Below, piece by piece: positions 38,383 through 52,959 of a stretch of DNA of 64,000 nt (position 1 is its first letter; the number at the start of each line of letters is the position of its first letter). The notes beneath the pieces are model-generated. The model ran no database searches and had not been told where the DNA came from. It saw nothing but the letters and a program-made list of their open reading frames with translations. The DNA is from Syngnathus acus (lineage: Eukaryota > Chordata > Actinopteri > Syngnathiformes > Syngnathidae), in assembly GCF_901709675.1 (NCBI RefSeq), contig NC_051104.1:3953501-4017500 (forward strand), read 5' to 3'. A program made the translations under genes and the position numbers.

Positions 38383-38709
38383 TCAGGATCTGGGTCTTAT
38401 TGACTTACTGTCAGTGTAATCCATATCATAACCATCTGCTGCGATGTTGCGAAACAACTCGGGCATATTAGCGGTGTCTCCTGTGAGGGTTTCAGCTGAC
38501 AGTAGCCTGCAGGGCTCTGCGGAGTCATTTGGAAGAGTACCTGTAAAGCCACGCAGCATGAATCCTAATTCTGCTATTGTGTCTGCTGAGAGCTCAACAC
38601 TTGTCTTCCTTTCCTTCGACACGAACGTGTGCCAGCATTGAAGATTGAAACTACGCTTGGGATATTTTGCGTTTCCTTTTACTTCTGATGTATTTTCATC
38701 GCTGTTTCT
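38383..38709 (-). other. Unidentified minus-strand open frame ending at a donor-like site
   Basis: An open frame of about 108 codons (first Met at 38622) with mixed, soluble-protein-like composition, including stretches such as SADTIAELGFMLRGF and GDTANMPELFRNIAADGYD. A donor-like ACA|gtaagt lies about 24 nt before its stop. I do not recognise the protein. Chance open frames of similar length occur elsewhere in this window, so it is listed only as a candidate exon. Confidence 0.12.
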
Positions 38710-39692
38710 TTCTTGCTAGCATGCGTCATACCAAAAGTGAGCTCTGGAATTATACTACGATCATATTCCATTTGTTGACTGGCAGATCAGTCTCCTCAGC
38801 TCCTCGATGGTTCTGCTTATATCAGCTTAGTTCATAATGAAAGGTTCAGATGGTTCCGCAGTCCGCGATGTCCCTTTGTGAGCTCTTGGTACAACAACAT
38901 ATAATAAGCTCTGCAGGCAAAAACACACCGAGGTCATCGGCTGTCAACCAACTCCAATAACCTGCTGGTCTCCGCTTCCCGGAATCCACGGATGAGCTCG
39001 ACGCCTGATCAAGTGTGCAGCCAACTGTCCGATTCTGGCATTTTTTTTTTTTTTAATGAAACCTGCCGAGTTCCTATATTCCACCGTGACATGAGTGAAA
39101 TAATGTAACAAGTGCATGTCTGTCAGGAGGCCTATTTATTCCCCCCCGCCCCCTTCCTCCCCACTGTGGTCTTGACTTTGACCCTGACTTGACTTTGAAA
39201 TCCGGAGCAGTGGAAATTTCACCTGATGTTTGCCGAAATTTCACCTCACTTTCATCAGCTTGTAAGGGGAAGATTTCTGTTTGACTGCCTGTATGTCACA
39301 CAGTTGATGGGGCTCAGAAGGGGGATTCAAAGGGGGAAGGGTGTCGAAGGGCGAGCGGCATGATCGCTAGGCAGCTAAGATCTTGTCTTTGTCACTAAAT
39401 ATCAAGTAGACTGCTGGGATAACAAACCGTGACAATGCGGGATAAAGTGTTCCAGTGGGGTGTTTATTCCACGTCTGCTCTTGTTCACCTGTTATCGCTT
39501 TCTCTCCATCCTGCTCTCTCCCTCACCCCCTGCACTGTTATCCAAGGTCTGATCCCTGTTCTTTGTTTTAATATCTTTTCCCTTCAAAGAGTGAATGTCA
39601 GAACGATGAAATGTTTTGAAGAGAAACACAAGTGGTACAGTTTCATAATATACTTGTATCATAATCAAATACAAGAGCCACATAGAATGTTA

Positions 39693-39790
39693 CCGTCATT
39701 TTCGGACTATTAGCCGCACCAGCTAAAACTCGTGATTCCGGGTTCAAAATTTGCGAAAATGAATTGCGGCTTACAGTCCGAAATTTACGG
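39693..39790. mobile_element. Short TA-flanked inverted-repeat element D
   Basis: TA on both sides. Left end CCGTCATTTTCGGACTATTA then GCCGCACC, right end GCGGCTTACAGTCCGAAATT then TACGG. It is 98 bp, close to element B in its terminal sequence. Confidence 0.75.
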
Positions 39791-40575
39791 TAATTTCATA
39801 TTGGCGAAATCATATTTGGGAAATTTACTTTGTTTTAAAAGATTGTGTTCACTAAATTACCTTCAACATTTGTATTTTCTCCAAAATATTTTGAATCGCA
39901 TGTGTCAAACAGCCTACCTCCAGAAAAAAAAAATCATCTGAAAACATTAAATGCGTTATCGGTTTTGGCACTTTGCTCTATTAAAATGCATTGGCTCCAC
40001 TCTTGACGGTGACTTTTCACTCTTCGTCATAACAAAATAAATGGAGCGGTGAATAGCGGGAGCAGCTAAATATTAAAAACATGAGTAATAAAAACACGTT
40101 TTATTGCTGGCTCAGATATGATGTGTGAACATTACGTGGAGGAGAATACTGAGATTCACATTACACTAAAAACTAAAACAGCATTACTGCTTCAACACTT
40201 TATCATGAGAGAAAGAAATATGATGATATAGCAAATCTAACGCTTACTTTACAAAGATAATGCTGACTTTTTATAGACATCAGAGAGTATTTATTTAACA
40301 GTATGTTTTTTTCTTGTGGCTTTAGTTGTGCATCATGCAAGGATTCAATACTCTCATTTTTATATTATAAGCAGCCGTCTTGCTGGTGCATATTTTTTTT
40401 TTATGGTTTGTTGTAGACAGTCGACACTTCCCTCATAATTAGGCTCAGCGCATTTGTTTACTTCAGCCAGTAGCTGAACGCAAGACTATAAAAAGGCTTT
40501 TCTGGACAAGGGAGCTGTCTGGCTGCGCCTCGATCAAAAGCAAATACATTACCTCACCTTCAAGTTGACAAGAAG

Positions 40576-40612
40576 CACACGCACACACACACACACACAC
40601 AAACACACACAC
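40576..40612. repeat. (CA)n microsatellite
   Basis: About 18 CA units with two interruptions. Confidence 0.85.
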
Positions 40613-40909
40613 TCAGAAGCTCATATTGTCCAGTACAGGGCTTTTCCCTCAGAGGGGAATTAATTTGTTTCTTTTAAGGGGCTAAGACACCACGAGGAGC
40701 CTGTGGTGTTAAATAGAGATGATCATTGAGCTGTCCAAAAACATATGGAGATGGACCCTGAGAGACATGGGCAATGAAGATAAAGCTGTTCTCCAGCAGC
40801 CATGAGCACTAATGTAATAGGCTTGGCTAGACAGATAAACAACATAGCACCTCTGGTGAGTAGTCAAGCCCCTTATAAATAAAAGTTAAGATGGATCCTC
40901 CTTGTTCTG

Positions 40910-41130
40910 AGTCATTATAGATTGCCTCCCTCAACAGTCAGCCCCTCCCCCACCGCATGCCATCAATCTCCCAAGCTCTCCATAAATGCCTGCAGCCGAT
41001 AATTAATGATAGATTGGTGGTTAATGAAAGATTTAGGTGGCATAAAGGATGCTTTGCAATCTGCTGGCGTGTTTGAGGCTTTTGAGCTTTGATAGCCAAT
41101 GACCCGTCAATTGTGCCCCCTAAGACAAGT
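40910..41130. promoter_or_regulatory. Candidate conserved non-coding element
   Basis: Contains ccgataattaatgatagatt and ggttaatgaaagatttaggt, dense homeodomain-type ATTA sites embedded in repeat-poor sequence. A texture-based call only. Confidence 0.2.
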
Positions 41131-42589
41131 GAAGCCAATGTGGTGACAGTCAAAGCGATGACAGTTGTAGGTAAAGGTTAAGAAGAAAAAAACAAAAAAT
41201 GCAAAGAAAAAGCAGTCACGCGTCCCGTGGTCACCGTTTGTGACAAACAGCAGAAGGCGTCGTAGAGAGTCCTGGTGACAACGCAGACAGCCGTTTAACC
41301 TCTAGCCCCGGCTTTCAAGGCATGCCGAAGACACCGGGGGAAGCAATCGGCGTACCACGTACGGTTGAAAAAATAACTCCGACATAAAAGGTTACCTAAT
41401 AATAACACATCCCTCTTTCCGGTTTTCCCTCACTGTCTTCCTCTCTACAGCATTCAATTTATTTCCTTCAGATGCATGCTTCACTAGATACTGTAGCCCC
41501 CCCCCATCCCATCCCTTCCTCCAACTACTGGCTTATGAAGTTTCCATGGCAACTTGTCGCATCCACTCGTGTTTTATTCCAGCCTGTTGGGACCCCATAG
41601 GGTATACAGCTTCAAGCTGAAACACCAGGAAGCGGAGTTTAGTGGGGGGAGAACAACCTGCGGCAGCACTGAATAGAAGAAATGCTGGAGAATTGCCCAT
41701 TGCCCCGCGCTCCATTTAACCTGCTATGAGGCAGTGGAGCTGAAGCACCACTATTTTTTATGTCATTGGATCTCCTTGAGTCTGGCCAAATATAAAAAAA
41801 AAAAATAATCGTTCGTATATACCAGGATTAAAAAAAACAAATTAACATGCTAAGATGCTAAACTAAAACAATCTTCAAAAAAAACATCTAATAGATAAAG
41901 TACAGCTCATTAGCATAAAGTTTCACGCTAATAAATCACAACGTTAACTCAATTTTTCCATTCAGCTCGTATTACCATTTGGAGAATGAAGGCGCCGTTC
42001 TTAAGGTATGTAACATTAGAATAACTACTGCTGGGATAATATGGATATCTGATATAAAATTAGATCACACAAGTTCATTTCATTACTTAATTATCAATTA
42101 AACTCTGCAGGACCTTCTGAATGAGAATAGATGCAATCTGCTATGGTATAAATTGGTATTTCTAATTTGATTTGACAATTTAGAAAATTTGAAACGCATA
42201 TTAAATGGTAGTGACCAATCATTTCCACAGGAGTGTATTAATAATGTGAAATATTGGAATCTTGATCTTCCTTCTGCTGTCTCGTCTCTCTGAGCTGCGA
42301 ATCCGATGAAAGTCTGTTTACTTCATCAACAAAAGCTTCACCCGTCTTTTGAAAAGGTTGCTGTAATTTCTCGCAGGTCAAAAAAAAGTTACACCGAATT
42401 TGAGACATTTTATTGACATTAATTACATCACACCAAATTGCAATCAGTGCGGAGTTGCGATCTTGGGTTAAGGTCAAGTTATGTGGAGAAAAATGAAATA
42501 ATATTGATAAATACCCCTGCAAGCACTCAATCAGACCAGCGATTTATTTTGAAAGCGTGGACAGATGTAGATTCTCCTTCATGGAGAGA

Positions 42590-42800
42590 ATTTAGCTCAT
42601 CAAACTTATGAAATCACTTAATCTGTGGCTAGAAAGGATAATTAGGGACAATTAATATGCATCCTCCTAATTGTTTATCCCTCTGCCAGCACAAACCAAT
42701 TAAACGACAACCCAAACCCATCAATTCATCCCCCTTTATGACAAGGGTATAATAAACGACCTCATCATTCATGAGGAAGTTGTTGGACAGAAATGGAAAG
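42590..42800. promoter_or_regulatory. Candidate conserved non-coding element
   Basis: Repeat-free block with clustered homeodomain/POU-like sites: gataattaggg, acaattaatatgcatcc, ctaattgtttatc, accaattaaac. It resembles developmental enhancer sequence. Conservation could not be tested. Confidence 0.25.
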
Positions 42801-43444
42801 ATAATGAGTAGGAGGGTGCAAAAATGACAGAATGCACAAAACACTCGTTGAACGGTGATTGTTTAAGCTAACATAAAACATGGCTGGGATCTGAGCTCTC
42901 TGCAAGCCCGACCCTGATTTAAGACTGAATGCCATTGGGGGGCAGATAGTAGATCATGAATGGTTCCACTGTGTCTCAACCCAGAGCTATAGAACGACAC
43001 GCACACACACTGGCACCCACTACACACACTGGCACCGACTACACACTGCTCTCGCCCAATCTTTTCATTACCTTGGTGTCACTATGGAAACCTTGCGCAC
43101 CATCACTCCCACAACTGTCCTTTCCTGAGTGATCCTCCAGGCTGTATGGGAAGGATATTGAAGCATGACTGAAAGGAATGGATTGGCTGCTGGAAAAGCT
43201 TTAAAAAGGGCAAGTGTTTGGTGCCTTTAGCTATCTGGCCTTACCTGGGCAAAAAGGTACACAGAGTCAAAAGGAAGGAGATGTTTGCGCTCCACGTGCT
43301 TACCTTGAGGAAAATTGGGCGTGATTAGCGGGAGTGAATCTGCAACTGAATAGTACTTGTGATGCATTCGCTGCCTACCATCAGAGTGTGGCACAAAAGG
43401 ATCATTCTGTCAGCGTAGTGATCTCATCGCACAGTAATCTCTCG

Positions 43445-43462
43445 CTCTCTCTCTCTCTCTCT
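43445..43462. repeat. (TC)n microsatellite
   Basis: Nine or so CT units in a pyrimidine-rich strand. Confidence 0.8.
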
Positions 43463-46400
43463 GTCAGTGCCACGACCTTGTGAGGACATTGGTCATTTTC
43501 CATGTTTTACCACCACATCTTTTCGCCTTGTGTCATAAATGTTCAGCATTATTCTCGACTTTTCTTTTTTTTTTTTTAGACATTTTCCCCGTGTATGATT
43601 TATAACCACGCTCCTCCTGTGCCTGATATGGAGTTTCCATTTGTCTGTTTGTCAGCCCACCGTGAGGGGAGGTCCAGATGCAGTCATGATACGATTCAGG
43701 GAAGGAAGACACCAGGGGCTCCCACAACTTCAAGAGGACAAGGAGAGTGAAGCAAGTTGACATTAAAGGGAGGCTCAAGAGGAGGGGAGGGAAGGACGAA
43801 TGGGGACGGACCACGACAGGGGGGGGGTGAAAGACAGAAAAGGGAGCTAATGAGTCCCTCTTCCAATCTGGTGTTGTTGAGCAGGGCTAGTAGCCGAGCA
43901 CACATTCCATTAGGCAGTAAATATTGACTCAGCAGTGAACAACTGGTTTCTATTGCATAGCAAACAAAGCTATTGTGTGCCTGGCAGGCCTGAAAGGCCT
44001 CTGTTTGCACATCACGCTCAAAGCTGATAAGTAGGCAGTCTCATTCACTGCAGGGGTCTTACATGTCTCCCCCCATCCCCCCCCAACAAGTCCCCCCCGC
44101 AGACACTTTTTCAGAATTTCAGCCCGTCTGCCTCCCTCTGTGGGTTTATACTTGGACCAGCAACCTTGACCGTGAAACTCTTTCACACTTGCAAAGATGC
44201 GTCACTGAATTCATCACACGTAAATCTTATGTTGTAATACTCACTGGGATAGGTCAAAAGCTCCGCCCCCTTTTACACAATATGGTCGTCAGTCACTGCG
44301 ACCTACGTATAGCGGAGTGACTAACATTGCACCATATTTCCTGTCTATGAAAATATTACACATTTGGGCTATCTCTCGCTCAAAGGTTAATCGAGCAATA
44401 ATCAGCCAATAAGCTAAGTGAAATGATTAATCGGGACCTGATTGTTGCTCCAATCGCTGATAAAGTAACCTGATGCAAGTGCCTATCCCAATATTTACCT
44501 TGATGACATTGCAAAGGGTGGTGACTGTTTACTTGTAGATTACATTCAATGTTTATATTTTGACCTCTGAACTTAAGAGGCTCTTCAGTATTTGTAGTCT
44601 GGGAGTGGACTTGTCATACCTGCACTGTAAATGTGTGTCCACACCCACTTCCTGTTTGCATGCATGATGCATTGCATGCTCTCCACTATTGCACCATGCA
44701 GCCTGACTCAGGTCACCTGGGTGCAGTTGTGTAACCGCAGCCCACAGCCACTTTTTAGTGGTGTCGTTATACGGTGTGAAATACTGAACAGCACATACGG
44801 TGAAGTACAGATTTTACTGTGAGACAGCAAATGGTTGCTTCATAAAGGAGTGCCTTGTGCTCGATGCATCGACAGATAATTGTGAAGCGTAATTTTAGTG
44901 TACTTTGATGTGTTGTGGTTTGCAATCATTTGGAATGTCCCGAAGAAGGAATAAACCACCGGTGTCAAATGTGTAGTTCAAGGACAACAGGAGTTCAATC
45001 AATTGAAAGCTACGGAGAAATATTCTGAAGGTCTTAAAAAAGTAATCTTGGCAAAAATGTCTCCCTGACTTTTCAGTGGGAGAATGTTGACATCCAAGTA
45101 TTTTGCTTTGCCAACATTTGTTTATTTCTGAAGTGTTTTACCTTGAAAGGCACCTAACCTTGCCACAATTTAATGTCTTGCTTTGCAGATTTTGCTGTAA
45201 CCATGACAACCAAGTTACCGCACTTCCTCATGCCTAACAGGATTTTTGATGAAAAGTCTTGGGAGATGCTGTAGTGAATAATTTTGCCAGTCCCTCAATC
45301 TCCATTAAATAATGTACTATGTGATATTATATCATGAAACCGTCAAATAATTTTTTTTAACCTGAGGATTGAAGAAACTACTCACAATTATTGGACGGGA
45401 ACTTAGTTTAAGTGTCTCAATTGTTCAATAACCAGAAGCAATTGAGACATCAGGATTTAATATGTGGAACTTCTAACATATTACTTGAGGGAGCGTTGAA
45501 ATTCTAACGACGTATGACTTACACACATCACATGGGTCTATTTTCTCTTAAACACTTCAAGTTTTTAATTGAGAGCCAATATGAAACCAAAGGACAAAGT
45601 GGAAAAAAAAAATCCCCCCCCTGGTGAAATGACTTATTCACATTACAACACTGATGGGTTGTAAAACTCGACAGATATTATTACTGTGACATACAAGGTG
45701 ATAGCGCACTTTCACGACTGTTTAAATTGCCGAAAGGCACACCGTGTGCATCCAGGTGTGATTCCCATAAATATGCAGAAGGTTTTGTAACCAAATTATG
45801 CAACAAGTTAATTATGAAAACAAAGAGATAATTGTTTATTTTATCAGTGGAAAAATAAGTTTTCATGTGCCAAAGCGACGCCAACAAACCCGGCGTGATC
45901 CTACATGGTATGTAGGTTTAGGTGGCGCTCTACTATAATTATATTGCTTTTGTCACCATGTGGCGTTCCAACAGATGTTCCGAGAGGAAGTGCCCAGGAA
46001 GGTACAGTGCTGTTTATCACAATCTGCAGCCAGTCCTGTAATATCAGCTAAAGATTGAAGACTTTAATACGGCTCCTCCGCAGCAAAGAAAAACGGCAGT
46101 AAAAATGAAAGGCAACCCATCAAAGCACAATATGTCCAGGCGACAGCTTTGCAGGAGACTCCCCCTCTCATCCCCTCATCTCTTCCAACCCCCCCCCACT
46201 CCCATGTCTTATTCTTTTCTCTTCTCATATCCCCATCCATTTCCCCCCTTTCATCCCGTCTTGTAGCTCCCGAGCAGCGAGACCAGGACTGGCTGCAAGT
46301 GGACTTGAGGTAGTCCCACTGATAAGGTTGACCTTTCAATCGCGCCAATAATGAGCACAGGAGCTCTTCCAAATCAAACATTGGATTCATAAACTAATTT

Positions 46401-47996
46401 GAAGTGCTCCAAGGTCCACTCATTCCATCGCAAATCTCGAGGACCTTTGTCGCCAAGGACGAGAGCGTCGAAATATCCTCGCGAATTCTCTTTTGTTTCT
46501 CTCTTGCCGCGACTAAATGTAAAATTTTAGTGTGCAACTGGGAGCGAGAAAACCAAAATGAAAGCAGAGGCAAATGATTTGAATAATGTTTCTGTCAGCT
46601 TCTTCGCTACCCCACCCCACTCTCCTCTCCTCCATCCTGCTTCACTCTCCCTTCAGTTCATCTTCCCGTCCCCCTGGGAGAAATCTGCCACAATTTTCTG
46701 CAACACACAGCATGCACAATCCAACACTAAACGGTATGTGCAGGAGTGCACCAGAAACGAAATTTTACCAGGTTGGATTTTCAAACGTTGATTGAATTCC
46801 CCGCTGTTTTTCCCCAGCTGCAAAATAGTGTCCCGACGTATTTGCCTATTGTAGAGGAATTTTTCAAAGTCCACTTTGGGCTGAGTATCAATGTTGGATC
46901 CCATTCAGTATAACCGCTATCAGAGGACAAAGATTGTTGCCCAAGGCGGCGTTTGGCACACGTGCGTTTTCCCCATCCGATGCAAAGGTGTGTCGACGCT
47001 GCTGTTTCCCCTCATCTGAAATGTCAACCTCTTATTTTTTCATTATAGACAACGCATTTTCAACCACGGGGGGTTATGCAATTTTATATTTTATGATATG
47101 TTGATATCCACAGCATCTCATTTTCATTAACTCATTGATTTTAGTACTTTACAAGATGTTATACGTCGTAAAATAGACAATTACATGCAAGCCCTTCAGA
47201 AACAAGTGTACTTTAATGCATTTTTTTTATGCCCCCGTATTAGCTTAACGAGTATTATTAAAAAGGTGTAAGATGAGTGCAAATATAATAGAAAATGTAT
47301 AATGTCTGTGTATAGAGCCAAACAAATCCCTTGTGGAAAATAAAGACAACAGTCATATAAACTTGCAGAAAATGCAAGAGGTGAAAATAAAATTGACCAA
47401 CCTTTTCTTTTTTAGGGGGCTAGCAGCATTAGCATTAGTGACAACTTCGAAGAGAAAATCCAATTATGTCATCACAGTCCTAAAACGCCAAGCGCATTTC
47501 TGTCACTAATAATAAATGATGTAATCAATATTTCGTATTCTTTTTCAGATTATAACCAACTGAAATCACACATGGACAATAAATGGCTTATCTCTTGTTT
47601 TCATATCAGATTGAATTCACGTATAAAAATGAGAAATAACGATCATAAACAACATAAAACAAGAAAAGAAAAACATCAGGGCAATCAACTTAAACATTTA
47701 CGACCGATAGATATTGGCTCTGTCAGAACACAATCAAGTCTGAATACTGAGGTAGAATGACAATCATTTATCATTAGATTGATGTTAAGATGATCCTTGT
47801 GCAAGGGCAGAGCGTTGTTAATGTTGCAAATCAACATGATGCAGCTCAGTCAGATCATGAATTACATTTTTAAGTGAACACTTTCCAGGATATCATTCTT
47901 TGAAATGTGGCACATGAAGATATAAATTATGACAAAAAAAGAAAAAGGAACCTGTCGTGCTTAAGTCTCTTACCATCTTTCTTCAGATTCAATTTA

Positions 47997-48082
47997 CCGT
48001 ATTTTCTGGACTATAAGGCACACTTAATAACCTTTTATATTTTCAAGTACTGATTAGTTCTCCAGTGCGTGGAAAAACACGG
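47997..48082. mobile_element. Degenerate inverted-repeat element E
   Basis: TA-CCGTATTTTCTGGACTATAA then GGCACAC at the left, and an eroded GTGCGTGGAAAAACACGG-TA at the right. It is 86 bp with diverged ends, an old or internally deleted member of the family at 30005. Confidence 0.6.
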
Positions 48083-50341
48083 TAAATCCAAACCCCCCAT
48101 GTACACTGTATTTGTCAGGAATGAACTTGAGCAATAATCAGCAAAATAAACGAACCACAATCATTTTCGCTCCGTTCAAATACGGCTCCATCGAGCTGAG
48201 AGCCCCACTTACATGTATAACCCGAGGCCCGTAGTTTAACAAGGCTCTATAAGGACTGTGTGGAGCATCTGTAAAGTGGCTCTTATGTTAACTATGCCAG
48301 CTATGGCCACTAGTTCAAGCGCTGCTCAGAGGTGAAATCAACTCTCACAACACAAGAGCGGAAAAAGCAAGGTTGTTATTCAAAATCGGATTTCATAAAA
48401 AAATATTTTAGCACATTTGCAATTCAATACATCACATCGTTATTGTCAGTTTCCTTCTACCGTACAGCTCATTAATGGCTGAGCGCTGTCAACCTGTGCC
48501 GTGCACTATGTGGAACATACTGTGTAAGAAAAGAAAAAAAAAAAATCCGTGAGCGCAATATACAGAACAGACTGCTCCGATCCCTCCTGCTGCTCAACAC
48601 AGACCTCTTAGTGTGTTTTTTTATGATGTAACTCGCTTGGCAGCTGCTTGTGTCCTCCAAGTAAAAGACATAGCATATAAGCCCTAATAATATTTGGTGA
48701 CCGGAATGCTGATGACTTGAGATCTTTCATGTCCCCCCCACCACAACCCCCACTTTCTGGCAGCGACAGCCACAGTGCAGTGTAAGTCACTGAATCACAG
48801 AATAATGAGTATCTCATTCTCCCGTGGTGTGCCGCGTACAGAGCGTAGGAACCCCGGGCTTCTTTTGATATGTATTCTGTTTAAGTGAGCCATCCCACCT
48901 ATTGGTGGGTTTCCTTGAGGTCACACTCTCATTAAAATCAATCTACACGAGAAGTTTTAAGATCACTTTCCCCCAGTTTTGTGCACGCTGAAAGCCAATT
49001 TCTGTCCAAAGTCCAAATCTGGCAAGAAAAAAAAGTGAGATTCTGCAAGATCAAAGAGGAAGACGGTTTTCCCATCTATCACTAATTTTGCTGAGATGGA
49101 AATAGGTGCCACTGCTGTCACATGAGCTGTAATGCTATTTAACAAAATTGATTTGATTAAATGGAAAGTTGGAAATGCAAGCTCAAAATCTGATTATTTG
49201 GGCCTGCAGCCATATCCTACAGAGCATGCAACCATACACCGTGTTGTCAGAGATTAAATTAGGTTGGGAGAGATGTGTGGCACGCAAACTAGTATATCCA
49301 CCATCCAAAAAAATTCAAATTCCACAAATTATTCAAACACTCCTACCAGGCCTGAAGATGTGAGATTATGCATCGCTTTACATGCGTCAACTGAACTTTT
49401 TGTATCAGATGATGGTTTTAACTTGTATAAAACCAGTTGCTGATATTATAAGTGAAATAAATGGATATACAGTATATATATTGTAGATTGCATTCTGAGT
49501 AATTCACATACTTCAAAATTACAAAACTGTCTGACCGTTTGGGAAAATCCAAATATTTTCACTTTGTGAAAATCACGCATAATCGCTTTAATGACAAAAA
49601 TACAAAAAAACTACCATAAATCCCTCCCAATTTAATGAAATCGTGTCACCATCCAACACAAAATGTTTTATTCAACGTGCCCAATATCCGTACAGGAGCA
49701 CAGTGTCAACCTGCCTCCCTTTGAGTGAATCGAGGCAAAAGAAAAGCGACTTGGCTGAGCAATTCTAGACTGAATGTGCTCAGAAAAGCCATAACAGTTC
49801 AAGCAAGTGAGTTGCCAGATGGCTGAGAGCTGTGCGACTCGAGTGTGTCGAAACAAACACTCCCACACACCTCTATTGTATCTCGGATGACGAGTGGCAA
49901 GTCTGCAACCAGCCAGTGACATCAGACACTATTAAAGAACAGGTAGATGAATCATATTTGATCCCTCGGAGTGTGGTAACAAGGCTTGAGAAAAGTGTTC
50001 CGGGTGGACAGAAAAGGATGGGAAGACAAGCTAAATATGAATTATAAGGTAGAAAAACAGGAGCGCTTGGGGGATGGACTGATTTGATTAAACATGGAGT
50101 CTTGGTTGTGCACAGCATTGTTTACTGTCTGCTTGAACTCACTGAACTTATGCTGGATGCTGCTGAGGATAAACAGAATCTTAGCGCTGAACTAGAAATG
50201 ACTCCCGAAATAAATAACCGTGTTTTCCGTCATGACTGACATCATCCTAAATTCCCATAACAACCGCTGTAGCTGTTGGTTAAATCTTTTATGAGGTTAT
50301 ACCTGCTGAGAAACCTTCATCGAATGGATATGCAGGAACTA

Positions 50342-50440
50342 CCGTATTTTTCCTACTATAAGGTGCACTTAAAATCTTTTCATTTTATCAAAAATCAATA
50401 GTGCGACTTATAATCAGGTGCATCTTTTATATGGACGTCG
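50342..50440. mobile_element. Truncated inverted-repeat element F
   Basis: Left end TA-CCGTATTTTTCCTACTATAA then GGTGCAC and subterminal gtgcgacttataatcaggtg are present. The right terminus is missing. A diverged relative of the family at 30005. Confidence 0.55.
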
Positions 50441-52457
50441 AATTGAAGTTGAAGAGGGTTTAATTCATTTGCTGTGCTAGTTTGAAAAAATAGACCTGAC
50501 CAAAAAATACTATAATACGCGAATATTGACATTTGTGGAGTTCTGGTGTTTTTACAACAAATCTATTCCAAATATTTTGTCAACTCGAATCAATTTTGCA
50601 TTGGTGTGCGCCAACAAGATGGGTTAGTAAGTGTATATTCAGGTGGCTGTCTAGCTCCTCCTTTCAAGAACCATAAAAATATTTGCACCAATCCAGCAGT
50701 GATGAATGAGGCTGTTCCGTCGTTTCCAAAATAAAGGCGTGAAATAACATGGGCGTGTTAGGAACTCCATGTGAATGAATTGTTTTGGCAGGGATCCAGC
50801 GAGTTCCTCTGGCTGAGCCAGTTAAAACACAGATAGCTGCACAACTCATTGTTATGTCGGGTTCCGCCCCAGAGCTGGGATTTGTTGAGTCGAGTACTAA
50901 AGCACGGAAATCAAATAGTAACACAAACTGTGTTGGGAGGGAATATTCCATCCTGCGGGGATGGAGTAATGTGACAGCGGGGTTATTTGAGGTTGAGGAT
51001 ACGTCCTTGAGGAGAGATGGAATTTAACAAAGGTCTTCACGTGATCAGACAAGCACAGAAAGTGCAGCTGAACATTTGGTAATAAACAAAATGTGCAGCA
51101 AGTTGGTTCTGCGACTTTGCTGCTATTAATCCTTGATAAGTATTAGCATAGTTTGTGGAATGTGTGAGGAGAGAGGAAACCTAATCAAACACTTTGGCAG
51201 GGATTGAAGGTGACTAGCAACCAGACCAGGCATCAAGCTAAACTAACCTACCCAGCAACTGCAGTCTGTACCCATCAGACATGCAAAGACTGTTTATCTT
51301 TTCCTCCAACGCTTGCCAAGAAAGTCGATACTTACCCAGAAATGTCAACCGTTGCTTCAACAAAAGAATTATTCTGCACAAATTCCCATCAGGAGAATGT
51401 TACCCGGCAATTCAAAAAAAAATATATATGCCTGAAGATGCACTTTTCTTGGCAACAGACGGGTTTTATCACTTGGCATCATCCTTTGCGCTAGCTGTTC
51501 CACAACTACCCCTCCAGAGATAAGTCTGTCCTTCATCTGCTGTGTCTAAGCATCGAACCCAGATTACATGGCCATGGAGGATTCCCTACAGGCTCCCTGC
51601 TTCTCCACCACCACATCTCCTGGACATAAATAAGGATGCTGCAGGAGAGAGGGAACAGACTTCTACTGTGCTCAGCTTTGTGATCTTGCATGGGCCGTGG
51701 ATCTTTGTAATCTCTGCAGTAAGAATAGCTTCAGTGCTGAGATGGAGTCATGAATCGGGAGAGTTGAATGTGTGGTCTAATCACCATGGCACCTTAGGAC
51801 AACCTCATTGTCTGCTGTGTCTTTATAGAATCTACTGGAAAGCAACCACACATTGCTTTCCGAGTCTTAGAAAACCCGTCTTGACTTAATAGCGCTACTT
51901 ATTTTGTACTCAGCATTTTTTTTTTTGAGGCATTGAGCGACTGGTGATTTGTCGAGTATGTAACCCTCCTCCGGGACTGATTCCAGTTTCCGTGCGGCCA
52001 GGGACAGCATTAGTGGTAGAGATAGAAATTGGATGGTTGGAATTTGTCAGTCAAAATGTTTTTACTTCATATTGGCAGCTGTTTGGGTTAAAAATGTTTT
52101 GTGCGTGACATGACATTCTGTTCTTTTTTTTTTTTTTACCGTGCAAAGTACTTGGATTCACATTGCAGAGGTTGTGAAATAACTCTTCAGTGACTAGAAA
52201 GCAGTGTTATATTTGGGTTTATAAATTTTGCAACACTGTGAAATATGAACGCTTGGAGTCTTTTTTTTTCTTTCAGGTATTTTACAGCCAAACAAATCAG
52301 TCCAACAATGAACACGAAAGCATCGCTTTAAATAATCCTCCTTCACTTCAGAAAGGCTGATTTGCATTCTTTGGGAGGTATTTTTATTTTTCAAGATGCA
52401 CAGATTTTTTTTTTCCCTTTGCATGTTGCAGCAGCGTGCTGACAATACTCTGGTGAA

Positions 52458-52476
52458 TCCCCCCCCCCCCCCCCCT
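52458..52476. repeat. Poly-C tract
   Basis: A run of about 18 Cs followed by Ts. Confidence 0.85.
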
Positions 52477-52564
52477 GTTTTTTTCCCCTTAGATGACTGC
52501 CTTTAGCAGAAGATATCCTGTCGGCACCTGACACCCAGGGGAAGGAAGGCCTCTATTCCCTGCC

Positions 52565-52763
<199 letters not shown>

Positions 52764-52926
52764 TAGCTTCCCTCCAAGCATGGGCGTGTGTGTGCTATGA
52801 GAACACATATCTGTACCTACATGTACTTGCGTGCTCTTGCACAACAGCTCTGCATGCCTGTGTCTCGTCTATGTTGCTGCTGCAGCATTATGATTGTGTG
52901 CCTGCATGCTGGTGTTGTCTATCAAA

Positions 52927-52959
52927 CCCCCCCCCCCCTTTTTTTTTTTTTTTTTTTAG
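52927..52959. repeat. Poly-C/poly-T junction
   Basis: A C-run passes directly into a T-run. Low-complexity sequence. Confidence 0.85.

Larger units (their letters stand above)
26851..40500. other. Downstream gene-free stretch 2
   Basis: No supportable gene. It contains a (CA)n at 29709-29724, inverted-repeat elements at 30005-30403 and 39693-39790, a degenerate interspersed repeat at 31592-31720, a hAT-like terminus at 35178-35250 and a CAGTG-family repeat at 35258-35340. A protein-like minus-strand frame at 38383-38709 is noted separately. The longest plus-strand frame (36510-36848) has no family resemblance. Confidence 0.55.

Noticed and set aside
46064-46390. 108-codon minus-strand frame near 46 kb
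   Set aside because: Low-complexity purine-rich stretch in the middle and no family resemblance.
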